Assembly: GCA_963761905.1 (NCBI GenBank)
Contig: CAVXIQ010000006.1
Coordinates: 1 to 64,000, forward strand
DNA from: Gaiellasilicea sp963761905
GTDB taxonomy: Bacteria > Actinomycetota > Thermoleophilia > Gaiellales > Gaiellaceae
Direction: 5' to 3'
Length of the DNA stretch: 64,000 bases
Made by a program: the position numbers and the translations under genes. The stretch's first letter is position 1; every line of letters begins with the position of its first letter. The notes under the pieces are model-generated. The model searched no databases and was not told the DNA's origin. It was given only the letters and a program-made list of their open reading frames with translations. This document shows, piece by piece, positions 27,717-36,606 of this stretch.

Positions 27717-28451
27717 TCCTCGCGGAGGATCCGCGCGCCGCTCGACTGCGCGAGCGCGGTCACCACGAGCTCGTCCACGTTCACGTGCGGCGGACGGGTG
27801 AGGGCGAAGAGGACGCAGTCGGCGACATCGTCCGGCTGCATCGCGCCGCCGAGCGCCACATCCGCGTAGACCGCGCGCGCCTTCTCCGCGTCGCCCCGGA
27901 AGCGCACCGTCGAGAAATCCGTCTCGACGAGCCCCGGCGCGACATTCGTGATCCGGATCGGCCGGCCGAGCAGATCCTCGCGCAATGCCTTCGTGAACCC
28001 GTGCACCGCGAACTTCGAGGTGACGTAGAGCGAGCCGTTCGGGTACGCCGCGATCCCGGCGACCGAGCCGAGGTTGACGATGTGGCCGCCGTCTCGGAGG
28101 TGCGGCAGACACAGGCGCGTGATCCGGATCAGGCCGTGGACGTTCGTCTCGAGCACGATCGCCTCGTCCGCCTCCGTCGACTCGTCGAAGGGATCGCGGC
28201 CGAGCGCGAGCCCGGCGCCGTTGACGACGATGTCGAGGCCGCCGAGCTCCGCCGCCGCCCGCTCGACGAAGCGCTCGCAGCTCGCGGGGTCGGTGACGTC
28301 GAGCTCGAGTGCGACCTCCGCGTCGATCCGCTCGACACGACGTGCCCCGCCGGCCACGCGCACTCCCTCGGCTCGGAGCGAGCGCACGACCGCGGCGCCG
28401 ATCCCGCTCGACGCGCCGGTGACGAGCGCGCGTCTTCCCCTCGAGGCTCAC
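27713..28451 (-). CDS. Short-chain dehydrogenase/reductase (frameshift at N-terminus)
   Basis: About 245 residues. The reconstructed N-terminus is VSLEGKTALVTGASSGIGAA (NAD(P) loop TGASSGIG); one surplus base near 28430 breaks it in the sequence as given. Further motifs: LDIVVNGAGLALG, the catalytic Ser in VNLGSVAGIAAYPNG and YVTSKFAVHGF (YxxxK). The substrate is unknown. GTGA overlaps link it to the CDF gene before it and the MATE gene after it. Confidence 0.82.
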
Positions 28452-29338
28452 CTGGCGAGCTTAATCAGTCCGGGTGCGTGCTCGACCTGGAGCGTCGTGT
28501 GGCTGAGCCCGAAGCGGTCCCGGAGCACGCGTTCGAGCTCGCGGCGGATCCCGTGGCAGTCGGCCCGCGGCTCGACGAGCACGTGCGCCGAGAGCGCCGG
28601 AAACCCCGAGGTGATCGTCCAGACGTGGAGGTCGTGGACGTCCACGACTGCGGGAACGGCGCGCATCGCCCGTCCGAGCTCGGCCGTGTCCAGCCCCTCG
28701 GGCGCTCCCTCCAGGAGGATTCCGATCGACTCGCGGAGGATCGAGAGCGAGCTTGCGAGCACGAGCAGGCCGATCAGGAGCCCGGCGAGCGGATCGGCCG
28801 CGTTCCAGCCGGTGAGCAGGATCACGAGCGCGGCGACGAGGACGGCGACGGAGGATGCGAGATCCGCGAGCACGTGCAGGAACGCCGCCCGGACGTTGAG
28901 CCCTCCGCCCGCGCCGTGCAATACGCGCGCTGCGGCCACGTTGACCGCGAGCCCGGCGAGGCCGGCCGCGAGCACCCAGCCTCCGGCGACCTCCGGCGCG
29001 TCACCGATTCGCCTGACCGCCTCGAGGACGATCCAGAGCCCGAGCGCGACGAGCACGACGCCGTTCGCGAGCGCGGCGAGGATCTCGGCCCGCCGCCAGC
29101 CGAACGTGCGCTCCGGGGTGGCGGGCCGGCGCGCCAGCCAGGCCGCGCCGAGCGCAAGCCCGAGCGCGAGGGAATCCGACACCATGTGACCGGCGTCCGC
29201 CAGGAGCGCGAGCGAGCCGGCCAGGTACCCCGCGACGAGCTCGACGCCCGCGAAGGCGAGCACGAGGGCCAGAGCCACGGTCAGCGCGCGCTCGGGAGCG
29301 CGCGACCCCTCCTCGCCGTCAGCGTGCCGGTGCAGCAT
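28448..29338 (-). CDS. Cation diffusion facilitator (zinc/divalent metal efflux)
   Basis: 296 residues with six membrane helices. The metal site is seen in helix 2, LLADAGHMVSDS (HxxxD), and in helix 5, FLHVLADLASS (HxxxD). The cytosolic C-terminal domain has VHDLHVWTITSGFPALSAHV, typical of the CzcD/ZitB group exporting Zn2+ and similar ions. The start ATG at 29338 has no Shine-Dalgarno but a TACGGT seven bases upstream, so the message is probably leaderless. First gene of the CDF-SDR-MATE operon. Confidence 0.9.
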   Translation of the reverse strand: MLHRHADGEEGSRAPERALTVALALVLAFAGVELVAGYLAGSLALLADAGHMVSDSLALGLALGAAWLARRPATPERTFGWRRAEILAALANGVVLVALGLWIVLEAVRRIGDAPEVAGGWVLAAGLAGLAVNVAAARVLHGAGGGLNVRAAFLHVLADLASSVAVLVAALVILLTGWNAADPLAGLLIGLLVLASSLSILRESIGILLEGAPEGLDTAELGRAMRAVPAVVDVHDLHVWTITSGFPALSAHVLVEPRADCHGIRRELERVLRDRFGLSHTTLQVEHAPGLIKLAR

Positions 29339-29345
29339 CGGCTTG

Positions 29346-29351
29346 ACCGTA
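29346..29351 (-). promoter_or_regulatory. Probable -10 for the leaderless CDF operon
   Basis: TACGGT read on the minus strand, preceded by GC and followed by seven bases and the ATG at 29338. The same GCTAC(C/G)GT core stands six bases before the ATGs of the cyclophilin and msrB genes. No convincing -35 is seen. Confidence 0.45.
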
Positions 29352-29424
29352 GCGCAGGGCTGATCGAGCGTCGTGCCGACTGCCTGGGTTACGTTTTCTC
29401 CAGACGGACACGACTCATCCGTTG

Positions 29425-29434
29425 GCAACATTGC
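29425..29434 (+). promoter_or_regulatory. Candidate LacI-type operator upstream of the sugar ABC operon
   Basis: GCAACATTGC is a perfect dyad with halves GCAA and TTGC and a two-base centre, 35 bp before the ABC ATPase start. A near-identical dyad with a three-base centre stands at 60416-60426 before the second carbohydrate locus. LacI-family repressors commonly bind TTGC/GCAA half-sites; a binding regulator is inferred only. Confidence 0.4.
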
Positions 29435-29468
29435 AACACCGGTGAGCCGCTAGCGAAGCGGGGGACGA

Positions 29469-30690
29469 ATGGCCGGAGTCACCTTCGACAGCGTCAGCAA
29501 GATCTACCCCGACGGCACCCGCGCGGTCAACGCGCTCGAGCTCCAAGTCGAGGACGGCGAGTTCATGGTCCTCGTCGGGCCCTCCGGCTGCGGCAAGACG
29601 ACGGCCCTCCGGATGGTGGCCGGCCTCGAGGAGATCTCCGCGGGCGTGCTCCGGATCGGCGACCGCGTGGTCAACCACGTGCCGTCGCGCGATCGCGACA
29701 TCGCCATGGTCTTCCAGAGCTACGCGCTCTACCCGCATCTCTCGGTCTACGACAACATCGCGTTCGGCCTCAAGCTGAAGAAGACGCCGAAGGCGCAGAT
29801 CGAGGAGAGAGTCCAGAAGGCGGCCAACCTGCTCGGGCTCGTCGACTATCTCGACCGCAAGCCGCGTGCCCTCTCCGGCGGCCAGCGACAGCGCGTCGCG
29901 ATGGGCCGCGCGATCGTGCGCGAGCCGGCCGCCTTCCTGATGGACGAGCCGCTCTCGAACCTCGACGCGAAGCTGCGCGTGCAGATGCGCGCCGAGATCG
30001 CGAAGCTTCAGAGCGACCTCGGCACGACGACCGTCTACGTCACTCACGACCAGGTCGAGGCGATGACGATGGGCGACCGGGTCGCCGTGATGCGGAAGGG
30101 CGAGCTGCAGCAGGTGGCGCCGCCGCAGGAGCTCTACGACAGTCCGCTCAACCTCTTCGTCGGCGGCTTCATCGGCAGCCCGGCGATGAACATGATCGAG
30201 GCGACGCTCGAGCGCTCGAACGGCTCGCTCACGGCCGTGGCCGGAAGCCAGCGGATCGCGCTCGGCGACGAGACGCTCTCCGTCCGGCCCGCGCTCAAGG
30301 CCTTCGAAGGCAAGCGGGTCATCCTCGGCATCCGCCCTGAAGATCTCGAGGACGCCCTGCTCGAGGAGGCGGCGAGCGACCAGCATATGAAGGGAACCGT
30401 CGAGCTGACGGAGGCGCTGGGCTCCGAGATCATGGTGCACTTCCGGATCGACGCCGCAGCCTGCGAGCACCGACGAGACGCGCGAGCTGGCCGAGGACGC
30501 CGGCGCGACCGGACTGGAGAAGGGCGAGATCGGAGGCGGCGGCGCGACGATGGTCGGCCGCTTCGGCGCCCGCTCCCGCGTCAAGGCGGGCGACGAGGCC
30601 GAGGTCGCGGTGGACACGCGGGCGCTGCATTTCTTCGACCCGGAGACGGGTCGCGGCATCTACGACAAGGAACCGAAGGGAGTCGCTTGA
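29469..30690 (+). CDS. Sugar ABC transporter ATP-binding protein (MalK/UgpC type, frameshift)
   Basis: About 406 residues. Walker A is GPSGCGKTT, the Q-loop MVFQSYALYPHLSV, the signature LSGGQRQRVAMGRA, Walker B FLMDEPLSNLD and the switch His YVTHDQ. A C-terminal MalK-type regulatory domain (ILGIRPEDL...) follows. One surplus base near 30463 hides the end; corrected, it reads GATMVGRFGARSRVKAGDEA and stops with TGA at 30688-30690, overlapping the next ATG (TGATG). It powers the import system encoded by the next three genes. Confidence 0.9.
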
Positions 30691-32019
30691 TGAACCGGCA
30701 ACGGAAGATCCTGCTCGGGCTGCTGCTCGTGCTGGCACTTGCGCTCGTCGCAGCAGGTTGCGGCGGGGACGACGACGAAGAGACGGGCGGCACGACCGCG
30801 ACGACCGAGGAGACGACCGAAGAGCAGGTCTCAGGGTCTGTTTCGGTGATGGGCATCTGGGTGGGCGAGGAGCAGAAGTCCTTCCAGGCGGTCATCGACG
30901 GCTTCAAGGAGCAGCAACCCGACGTCACCGTGAAGTACAACCCCGTCGGCGACAACCTGCCGACCGTGCTCGGGACCGCCGTGCAGGGTGGCAACCCGCC
31001 CGACGTCGCGGCGATCGCGCAACCCGGGTTGATGACGCAGTTCGTCGAGCAGGGAGAGCTGAAGCCGCTCGACTTCGCCGAGGACGCGGTGGTCGAGAAT
31101 TTCGGCCAGTCGGTCGTTGAAACCGGATCGGTCGAGGACTCGTTCTACGGGCTCCTCTGGAAGGCCAACAACGCTTCAACCATTTGGTACAACGTCAAGG
31201 CGTTCGAGGACGCCGGGCTGGAGCCGCCGAAGACGTGGGACGAGCTCCTGGAAGGCGCCGAGACGATCAAGGCGTCCGGGGTACCTGCCTATTCGATCGC
31301 CGGAGCGGACGGCTGGACGCTCACGGACCTCTTCGAGAACATCTACCTGCGCACCGCGGGCCCCGAGAAGTACGACCAGCTCTCGACGGCATGAGATCAA
31401 GTGGACCGACCCGTCGGTCAAAGAGGCGCTGACCGAGATGGCGAAGGTCTTCACTGCAAGCGACAACCTGGCGGGAGGCACAGCGGGAGCCCTGCAGACG
31501 GACTTCCCCACCTCCGTCAGCAATGTCTTGTCACCGAATCCGAAGGCGGCCATGGTCATCGAGGCCGACTTCGTCCCCGGCGTCGTCAAGACGCCGCTCA
31601 AGGCGGAAACGGGCTACAACTTCTTCACGTTCCCGTCGATCAACGACTCACCGGCGTCCGTGGTCGCGAAGGGCAATCTGGTGATCGCGTTCCGCGACAA
31701 CCCGGCAGTTCGCGCCTTCATGGACTACCTGGTCTCGCCGGAGTCCGCGGAGATCTGGGTCAAGCGGGGCGGGTTCGCGACACCGAACAAGAACGTCGAC
31801 AGCGCGAGCTACCCCGATCCGCTGCTCCGGCAGACCTCGGAGACGCTTGCGGGCGCGGAGACGCTGCGGTTCGACCTCGGCGATCTCCAGCCGTCGGCCT
31901 TCGGGGCCACCGTCGGGCAGGGCATGTGGAAGCTCTTCCAGGACCTGCTGAAGACCCCGAGCGACGTCGACGGGATCGCACAGCAGCTGGAGGCAGCAGC
32001 GGCGAAGGCGTTCAAGTAG
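30690..32019 (+). CDS. Sugar ABC transporter substrate-binding lipoprotein (frameshift)
   Basis: About 442 residues. A lipoprotein signal peptide with lipobox LVAAGC is followed by an acidic Thr/Glu linker and a family-1 extracellular binding protein: VMGIWVGEEQKSFQAVIDGF, GNPPDVAAIAQPGLM, WYNVKAFEDAGLEPPKTWDE. A surplus G near 31387 creates a false stop; beyond it the protein continues with HEIKWTDPSVKEAL, GNLVIAFRDNPAVRAFMDYL and WVKRGGFATPNKNV. The best guess is an alpha-glucoside or oligosaccharide binder. It is translated from the ATG overlapping the ATPase stop. Confidence 0.9.
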
Positions 32020-32025
32020 AGGCGC

Positions 32026-33369
32026 GTGGGCGGGTCGGGCTACATCGCGGCGGAGCCTCCGGCCGAGCCGGCTCCTGACCTCGGCCGACCTCCCGGCCGC
32101 TGGCGCAAACACGCGCTGGCGGCCGGGTTCCTCGCGCCCGCCGCGTTCTTCCTCGGCGTCTGGATCGTCTACCCGACGGTCCGAACGGTCATCCGCAGCT
32201 TCTTCAGCAGCGACGGCGAGGAGTTCGTCTGGTTCGACAACTACGAGCAGCTGTTCACGACCGACACGCTCGTCACGGCGATCAAGAACAACGCGATCTG
32301 GGTTGCCGTCGTCCCGGCGCTCGTCACGGCGCTCGGCCTGATCTTCGCCGTGCTCACGGAGCGCGTCCGCTGGTCGGTCGCGTTCAAGACGGCCGTGTTC
32401 ATGCCGATGGCGATCTCCGCGTTCGCCGCGGGTATCACCTGGCGGATCATGTACGTCAAGGATCCCGACGTTGGCGCGGTCAACGCAGGTCTCAGGGTCA
32501 TCCACGACACGATCAACGAGCCCGGCGTTCTTTCCTCAGCCGCTCCCTCCACCGACTCGCTGCAGCCGACGGCCGACGGTGGAATCGAGCTCGAGAACAC
32601 GGTCGAGCCGGGAGCGACCGCCGCGCTCGGCCTCACGCAGATCTCCGCGGACGAGGTGCCGGACGACGCAGTCCAGGCGGTTCTGCCCGAGGCTCTCCAA
32701 GGCGGGATCAACGGCGTCGTCTGGAGAGACTTCAAGCCCGGGGGCGGAACCGCCGGCGAGGTCGAGCAAGAGGAGCTCGGGCTGCCCGGCGTCACCGTCG
32801 AGCTGATCCGGGACGGCGCGACGACCGCGACGACGACGACCGGGCCGAACGGCGCCTTCGAGTTTCCGGCGCTCGAGCCCGGGAGCTATCAGGTCGGGAT
32901 CGGCGCGTCGACGTTCGCCCAGCCCTTCGAAGGCGTCGCCTGGCTCGGCGAGAAGCTGATCACGCCCGCGGTCATCATCTCCTACATTTGGATCTGGGCC
33001 GGCTTCGCGATGGTCGTGATCGCAGCAGGCCTGGCCGCTGTCCCACGCGACGTGCTCGAGGCCGCCCGCACGGACGGGGGTACCGAGTGGCAGGTCTTCC
33101 GCCGCGTCACGGTGCCGCTGCTGGGGCCGGTGCTCACGGTCGTGTTCATCACGATGCTGATCAACGTGCTCAAGGTCTTCGACATCGTGGTCGCCGTGGC
33201 GCCGGGCGCGGTGCAGGACGACGCCAACGTGCTGGCGCTCGCGATGTGGCGCACGAGCTTCGGGGGCGCGAACGACTTCGGAGTCGGCTCGGCGATCGCC
33301 GTCTTCATCTTCCTGCTCGTCGTTCCGATCCTGCTGCTGAACGTCCGACGCTTCCGGAGGGAGGTCTAA
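32026..33369 (+). CDS. Sugar ABC transporter permease, MalF-like, with an inserted Cna-B-like domain
   Basis: 447 residues. Three helices (about residues 30-55, 84-106, 112-136) precede an extracytoplasmic insert at about 140-300, then the remaining helices and the EAA loop EAARTDGGTEWQVFRRVTVP that docks on the ATPase. The insert contains GVVWRDFKPG, then GVTVELIRDG and TTTTGPNGAFEFPALEPGSYQV, a Cna-B/SdrD-type prealbumin fold repeat. E. coli MalF also has a large P2 domain between helices 3 and 4 that contacts the binding protein, so this insert may do the same with a different fold. GTG start with GAGG upstream. Confidence 0.9.
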   Translation: MGGSGYIAAEPPAEPAPDLGRPPGRWRKHALAAGFLAPAAFFLGVWIVYPTVRTVIRSFFSSDGEEFVWFDNYEQLFTTDTLVTAIKNNAIWVAVVPALVTALGLIFAVLTERVRWSVAFKTAVFMPMAISAFAAGITWRIMYVKDPDVGAVNAGLRVIHDTINEPGVLSSAAPSTDSLQPTADGGIELENTVEPGATAALGLTQISADEVPDDAVQAVLPEALQGGINGVVWRDFKPGGGTAGEVEQEELGLPGVTVELIRDGATTATTTTGPNGAFEFPALEPGSYQVGIGASTFAQPFEGVAWLGEKLITPAVIISYIWIWAGFAMVVIAAGLAAVPRDVLEAARTDGGTEWQVFRRVTVPLLGPVLTVVFITMLINVLKVFDIVVAVAPGAVQDDANVLALAMWRTSFGGANDFGVGSAIAVFIFLLVVPILLLNVRRFRREV

Positions 33370-34287
33370 GTGTCCGTGTCCCACTCGGACGTCTCCGTGT
33401 CCCAGCCCGACGCCTCGCTCGCCGAGGAGATCCCTCCGAAGGACACCGTCGGAGCGCGGATCGTGCGCTTCCTCTCGAAGACCCCGGTGTACTTCGTGCT
33501 CGTCCTCCTCGGTCTGCTCTGGCTCGTTCCCACGCTCGGCCTGATGTTCACGTCGCTCCTCGGCCCGGAGGACCTGCTTTCGGAAGGGTGGTGGCAGCTC
33601 TTCTCGACGCCGAGCAAGGCGACATTCGACAACTACCAGGCGATCTTCGAGAACGACACGATCACGTCGTCCCTGTGGACGACTGCACAGATCGCCATCG
33701 GCGGGACGATCCTGCCGATCTTCGTCGGCGCCCTCGCGGGTTACGCCTTTGCCTGGCTCGAGTTCCCTGGTCGCGACTGGCTCTTCATCGTTGTCATCGC
33801 GCTGCTCGTCGTGCCGCTGCAGATGGCGTTGATTCCGATCTTCAGCCTCTACGACACCGCCGGAATCTTCGATTCGGTGATTGGGCTGATCCTCTTCCAC
33901 ACGGCCTTCGGGCTCCCGTTTGCGATCTTCCTGCTGCGCAACTTCTTCATCGGCATCCCGAAGGACTTGCTGGAGGCGGCGCGCATCGACGGCGCCTCGG
34001 AGATCCGGATCTTTCTGCGGCTGATCCTGCCGCTCGGGCTGCCGGCGATCGCCTCGCTCGCGATCTTCCAGTTTCTCTGGACGTGGAACGACCTGCTGGT
34101 CGCGCTCACGCTCGCCCGCGATACGCAGCCGGTCACGGTCGCGATCTTCTCCCAGCTGCGCGCGTTCAGCGCCAACATCGAGCTGATCGCGCCGGCGACC
34201 TTCGTCTCGCTCGTGATTCCGCTCGCGGTGTTCTTCGCCTTCCAGCGGTATTTCGTCGAGGGTCTCCTGGCCGGCTCCGTCAAGTAG
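33370..34287 (+). CDS. Sugar ABC transporter permease, MalG-like
   Basis: 305 residues with six membrane helices and the EAA motif EAARIDGASEIRIFLRLILP near residue 205, followed by FLWTWNDLLVALT, typical of MalG/AglG permeases. The GTG start at 33370 directly abuts the MalF-like stop. The N-terminal 25 residues are hydrophilic and Ser/Asp-rich. It completes an importer of ATPase, lipoprotein and two permeases. Confidence 0.92.
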   Translation: MSVSHSDVSVSQPDASLAEEIPPKDTVGARIVRFLSKTPVYFVLVLLGLLWLVPTLGLMFTSLLGPEDLLSEGWWQLFSTPSKATFDNYQAIFENDTITSSLWTTAQIAIGGTILPIFVGALAGYAFAWLEFPGRDWLFIVVIALLVVPLQMALIPIFSLYDTAGIFDSVIGLILFHTAFGLPFAIFLLRNFFIGIPKDLLEAARIDGASEIRIFLRLILPLGLPAIASLAIFQFLWTWNDLLVALTLARDTQPVTVAIFSQLRAFSANIELIAPATFVSLVIPLAVFFAFQRYFVEGLLAGSVK

Positions 34288-34293
34288 GCCCGC

Positions 34294-35416
34294 ATGTCGC
34301 AGCGGTGCGCAATCGTCGGCGCCGGACTTGGCGGATTCGTTGCCTACGAGACTCTCCGCCACGCCGCTCTCGGACGGCGTGGCCTCGAGCCGGAGGAGAT
34401 CTCGGTCTTCGGCCTCGATCCCGATCCGCTCGCAGCCTGGCTCCCTCGGGCAGCGGCGATCCGGCAGCGGCGGATGCGCTCGGAGAGCGACGGCCATGCG
34501 TACGCGACCTCGTTCCCCGGGCTGGCTGCGCGTGAGGCCGTCCGGCGACTGACGCCTGGTCCCGCTGCTCCGAAGCGTCAGCGACCGCTACCGGCCGACC
34601 GTGCCGGAGTTCACGCGCCATATCGCGCAGCTGCGGGAGCGGAACCGCTGGGACGAGAGTTTCCGCGCGGCGCGAATCGAGCAGGTCCTCCCCGTCGACG
34701 GCGGGTTCGAGCTGGACGGACACGGCGTCTTCCGCCACGTCCTGCTCGCCACCGGGCACCCCGGGCTCTCGTTGCCCGACGAGCTGGCCGATGACGCTCG
34801 CGTCGTGCACGCCTACGCGCCGCACGACTATGCGTCGCGGGTGGCAGTCGTCGGCGCGGGCATGGCCGCGGCGACCGAGTGGCTCAACGCGCTGGCCGCC
34901 GGGGCGGACGAGGTCGTGTCTGTGCGCCGGCGTGAGCCGGCGCGACGACCGCTGAACGTCGCGCGTCCGCTCTTCTCGAAGCGTGGGCTCGCCGGCTTCC
35001 ACGCCGCACCAGCCGCCAGGCGAGTAGAGCTGCTCGCAAAGTTCGGCGAGCCGTCCTACCCGAGAGGGCGCAGTTGGGACGAGCCGCTCGAGCAAGCCGC
35101 CGCCGACGGTCGCTTCACCGTCGCGGCGGAGCTCAACGGCGCGGATCAGGTGATCTGCGCCACCGGCTTCCTCCGCGGCTTCGCGCACGACCGGCTGCTG
35201 CGCCGACTGGTCGACGAGCACGACCTCGAGACGGCCGGCCGCTGGATCGTGCTGGCGCCCGACTCGACCGTTCCGGCACTCACGGACACGACCCGCACCC
35301 TGTCCATCGCTGGTGTGGCGGGGCAATGGGCCTACCCGGCGGCGGACACGCTCGTCGGGATGAAGTACGCGGCACGGCGCTTCCGCGGCCGGGTGGTGCG
35401 ATGTCCTACACGCTGA
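34294..35416 (+). CDS. FAD/NAD(P)-dependent oxidoreductase (frameshift)
   Basis: About 373 residues. An N-terminal dinucleotide motif AIVGAGLGGFVAYE, then LLATGHPGLSLP and a second Rossmann motif VAVVGAGMAAATEW suggest a flavin enzyme with separate FAD and NADPH sites, as in flavin monooxygenase-like or lysine-hydroxylase-like proteins. One indel between 34550 and 34575 links PGPLLRSVSDRYRP to VPEFTRHIAQLRERN. Its GC-rich coding pattern equals its neighbours. It lies six bases after the permease gene, but a sugar-import role is not evident. It overlaps the next gene by 16 bp. Confidence 0.65.
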
Positions 35417-36582
35417 GAGGCCGACTGGAGTCGAGGCTCGCGGCGGCGTTGCTGCCCTTCCTCGTCGCGTGCGTCGCCTCGATCGCGCTCAGCCTCTGGT
35501 GGCCGCTCGAGCTCACCGGGGTGATGATCGTTGTCGGGCTCGCGCTCGACGCCATCCTCTACCACCGCCTGCTGCCCTACCAGCCGGGTTGGGCGGCCGT
35601 TCCGCTCGGTCTCGCGGAGCTGGGCGTGACGATGGCCCTCGTGCGCCTGCTCGGGATCGAGGCGCCGCTCGAGCCTGCTCTCTGGTTCTTCGCAGGCTCG
35701 TGGCTCGTCGCCCAGCTGCTCGCACACGCGGGGCTTCCGCTTCTGCGCCTTACGTATGCCGAGGACGGAGGAGAGTTGGGTCGCTCGGGCCTGACTCTCG
35801 CCGCCGCCGCGCCGCTGGCGCTCGCCGGCGTCCTCGGCATCGCCTGGTTGACGCTGCCGCCGGTCGTGCGCCTGCCGGCCGGCACGCACGAAGGACCGCT
35901 CGTCCTCGACAAGCCGCAGCGGCTCGTCGGGGAAGACGGCGCAATCGTGCGAGGCGGGATCGTCATCCGCTCCGACGACGTGAGCGTCCGCAATGTGACG
36001 GTTCTCGGCGGCGAGAACGGGATCGATGTCGACGTCGCCGACGACATCGTCCTCGATGGCGTGCGGGTGCTCGGGTCGACGATGGACGGGATCCACATCC
36101 GCCGCAGTCACGTCACGATCCGCGACTGCGCTGTCGCCTCGCTGGCGAGCGAGTACGGCCAGGGCATCGACATCTCGTTCAGCTTCGACCGCGACCCGAG
36201 TCTCATCGAGAACTGCGAGATCGACGGTGCCTGGGAGGGAATCGTCTCGCACTCGTCGCGGCTGCGGCTCGAGGACAACACCGTGCGGGCGACGACGTCG
36301 CGAGGGATCGCCGTCACGGAGATGTCGATGGGCAGCGTCGAAAGCAACACGGTCGAGTCCGCCCGCGGCGTCGGCATCTTCTGCGGTGACTACTCGATGT
36401 GCGAGATCGAGCGGAACGCCGTCACCGGGACGAGGCCCGACCCGACGACGCACGACGCGATGCGCGACGGCTACGCCATCCAGTCGCACTTCTACGCGCA
36501 CGCCGAGATCGAGGGCAACCGCCTGACCGACAACACGCACGACCACGGCAGCTTCGCGGAAGGCAGGCTCGAACAGAAGTAG
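35401..36582 (+). CDS. Membrane protein with right-handed parallel beta-helix domain
   Basis: 393 residues. Residues 1-150 hold about five hydrophobic helices; from about residue 165 on there is a repeated beta-helix pattern (GGIVIRSDDVSVRNVTVLGG, GIDVDVADDIVLDGVRV, GIHIRRSHVTIRDCAV, GIVSHSSRLRLEDNTV, GIAVTEMSMGSVESNTV). Such NosD-like folds bind or cleave polysaccharides, here displayed outside the membrane. The combination of a multi-helix anchor and a beta-helix is unusual. No catalytic residues can be assigned. ATG at 35401 inside the end of the previous gene. Confidence 0.65.
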   Translation: MSYTLRGRLESRLAAALLPFLVACVASIALSLWWPLELTGVMIVVGLALDAILYHRLLPYQPGWAAVPLGLAELGVTMALVRLLGIEAPLEPALWFFAGSWLVAQLLAHAGLPLLRLTYAEDGGELGRSGLTLAAAAPLALAGVLGIAWLTLPPVVRLPAGTHEGPLVLDKPQRLVGEDGAIVRGGIVIRSDDVSVRNVTVLGGENGIDVDVADDIVLDGVRVLGSTMDGIHIRRSHVTIRDCAVASLASEYGQGIDISFSFDRDPSLIENCEIDGAWEGIVSHSSRLRLEDNTVRATTSRGIAVTEMSMGSVESNTVESARGVGIFCGDYSMCEIERNAVTGTRPDPTTHDAMRDGYAIQSHFYAHAEIEGNRLTDNTHDHGSFAEGRLEQK

Positions 36583-36606
36583 CCGACGCGCTGGAAGACT
36601 TCGGCC

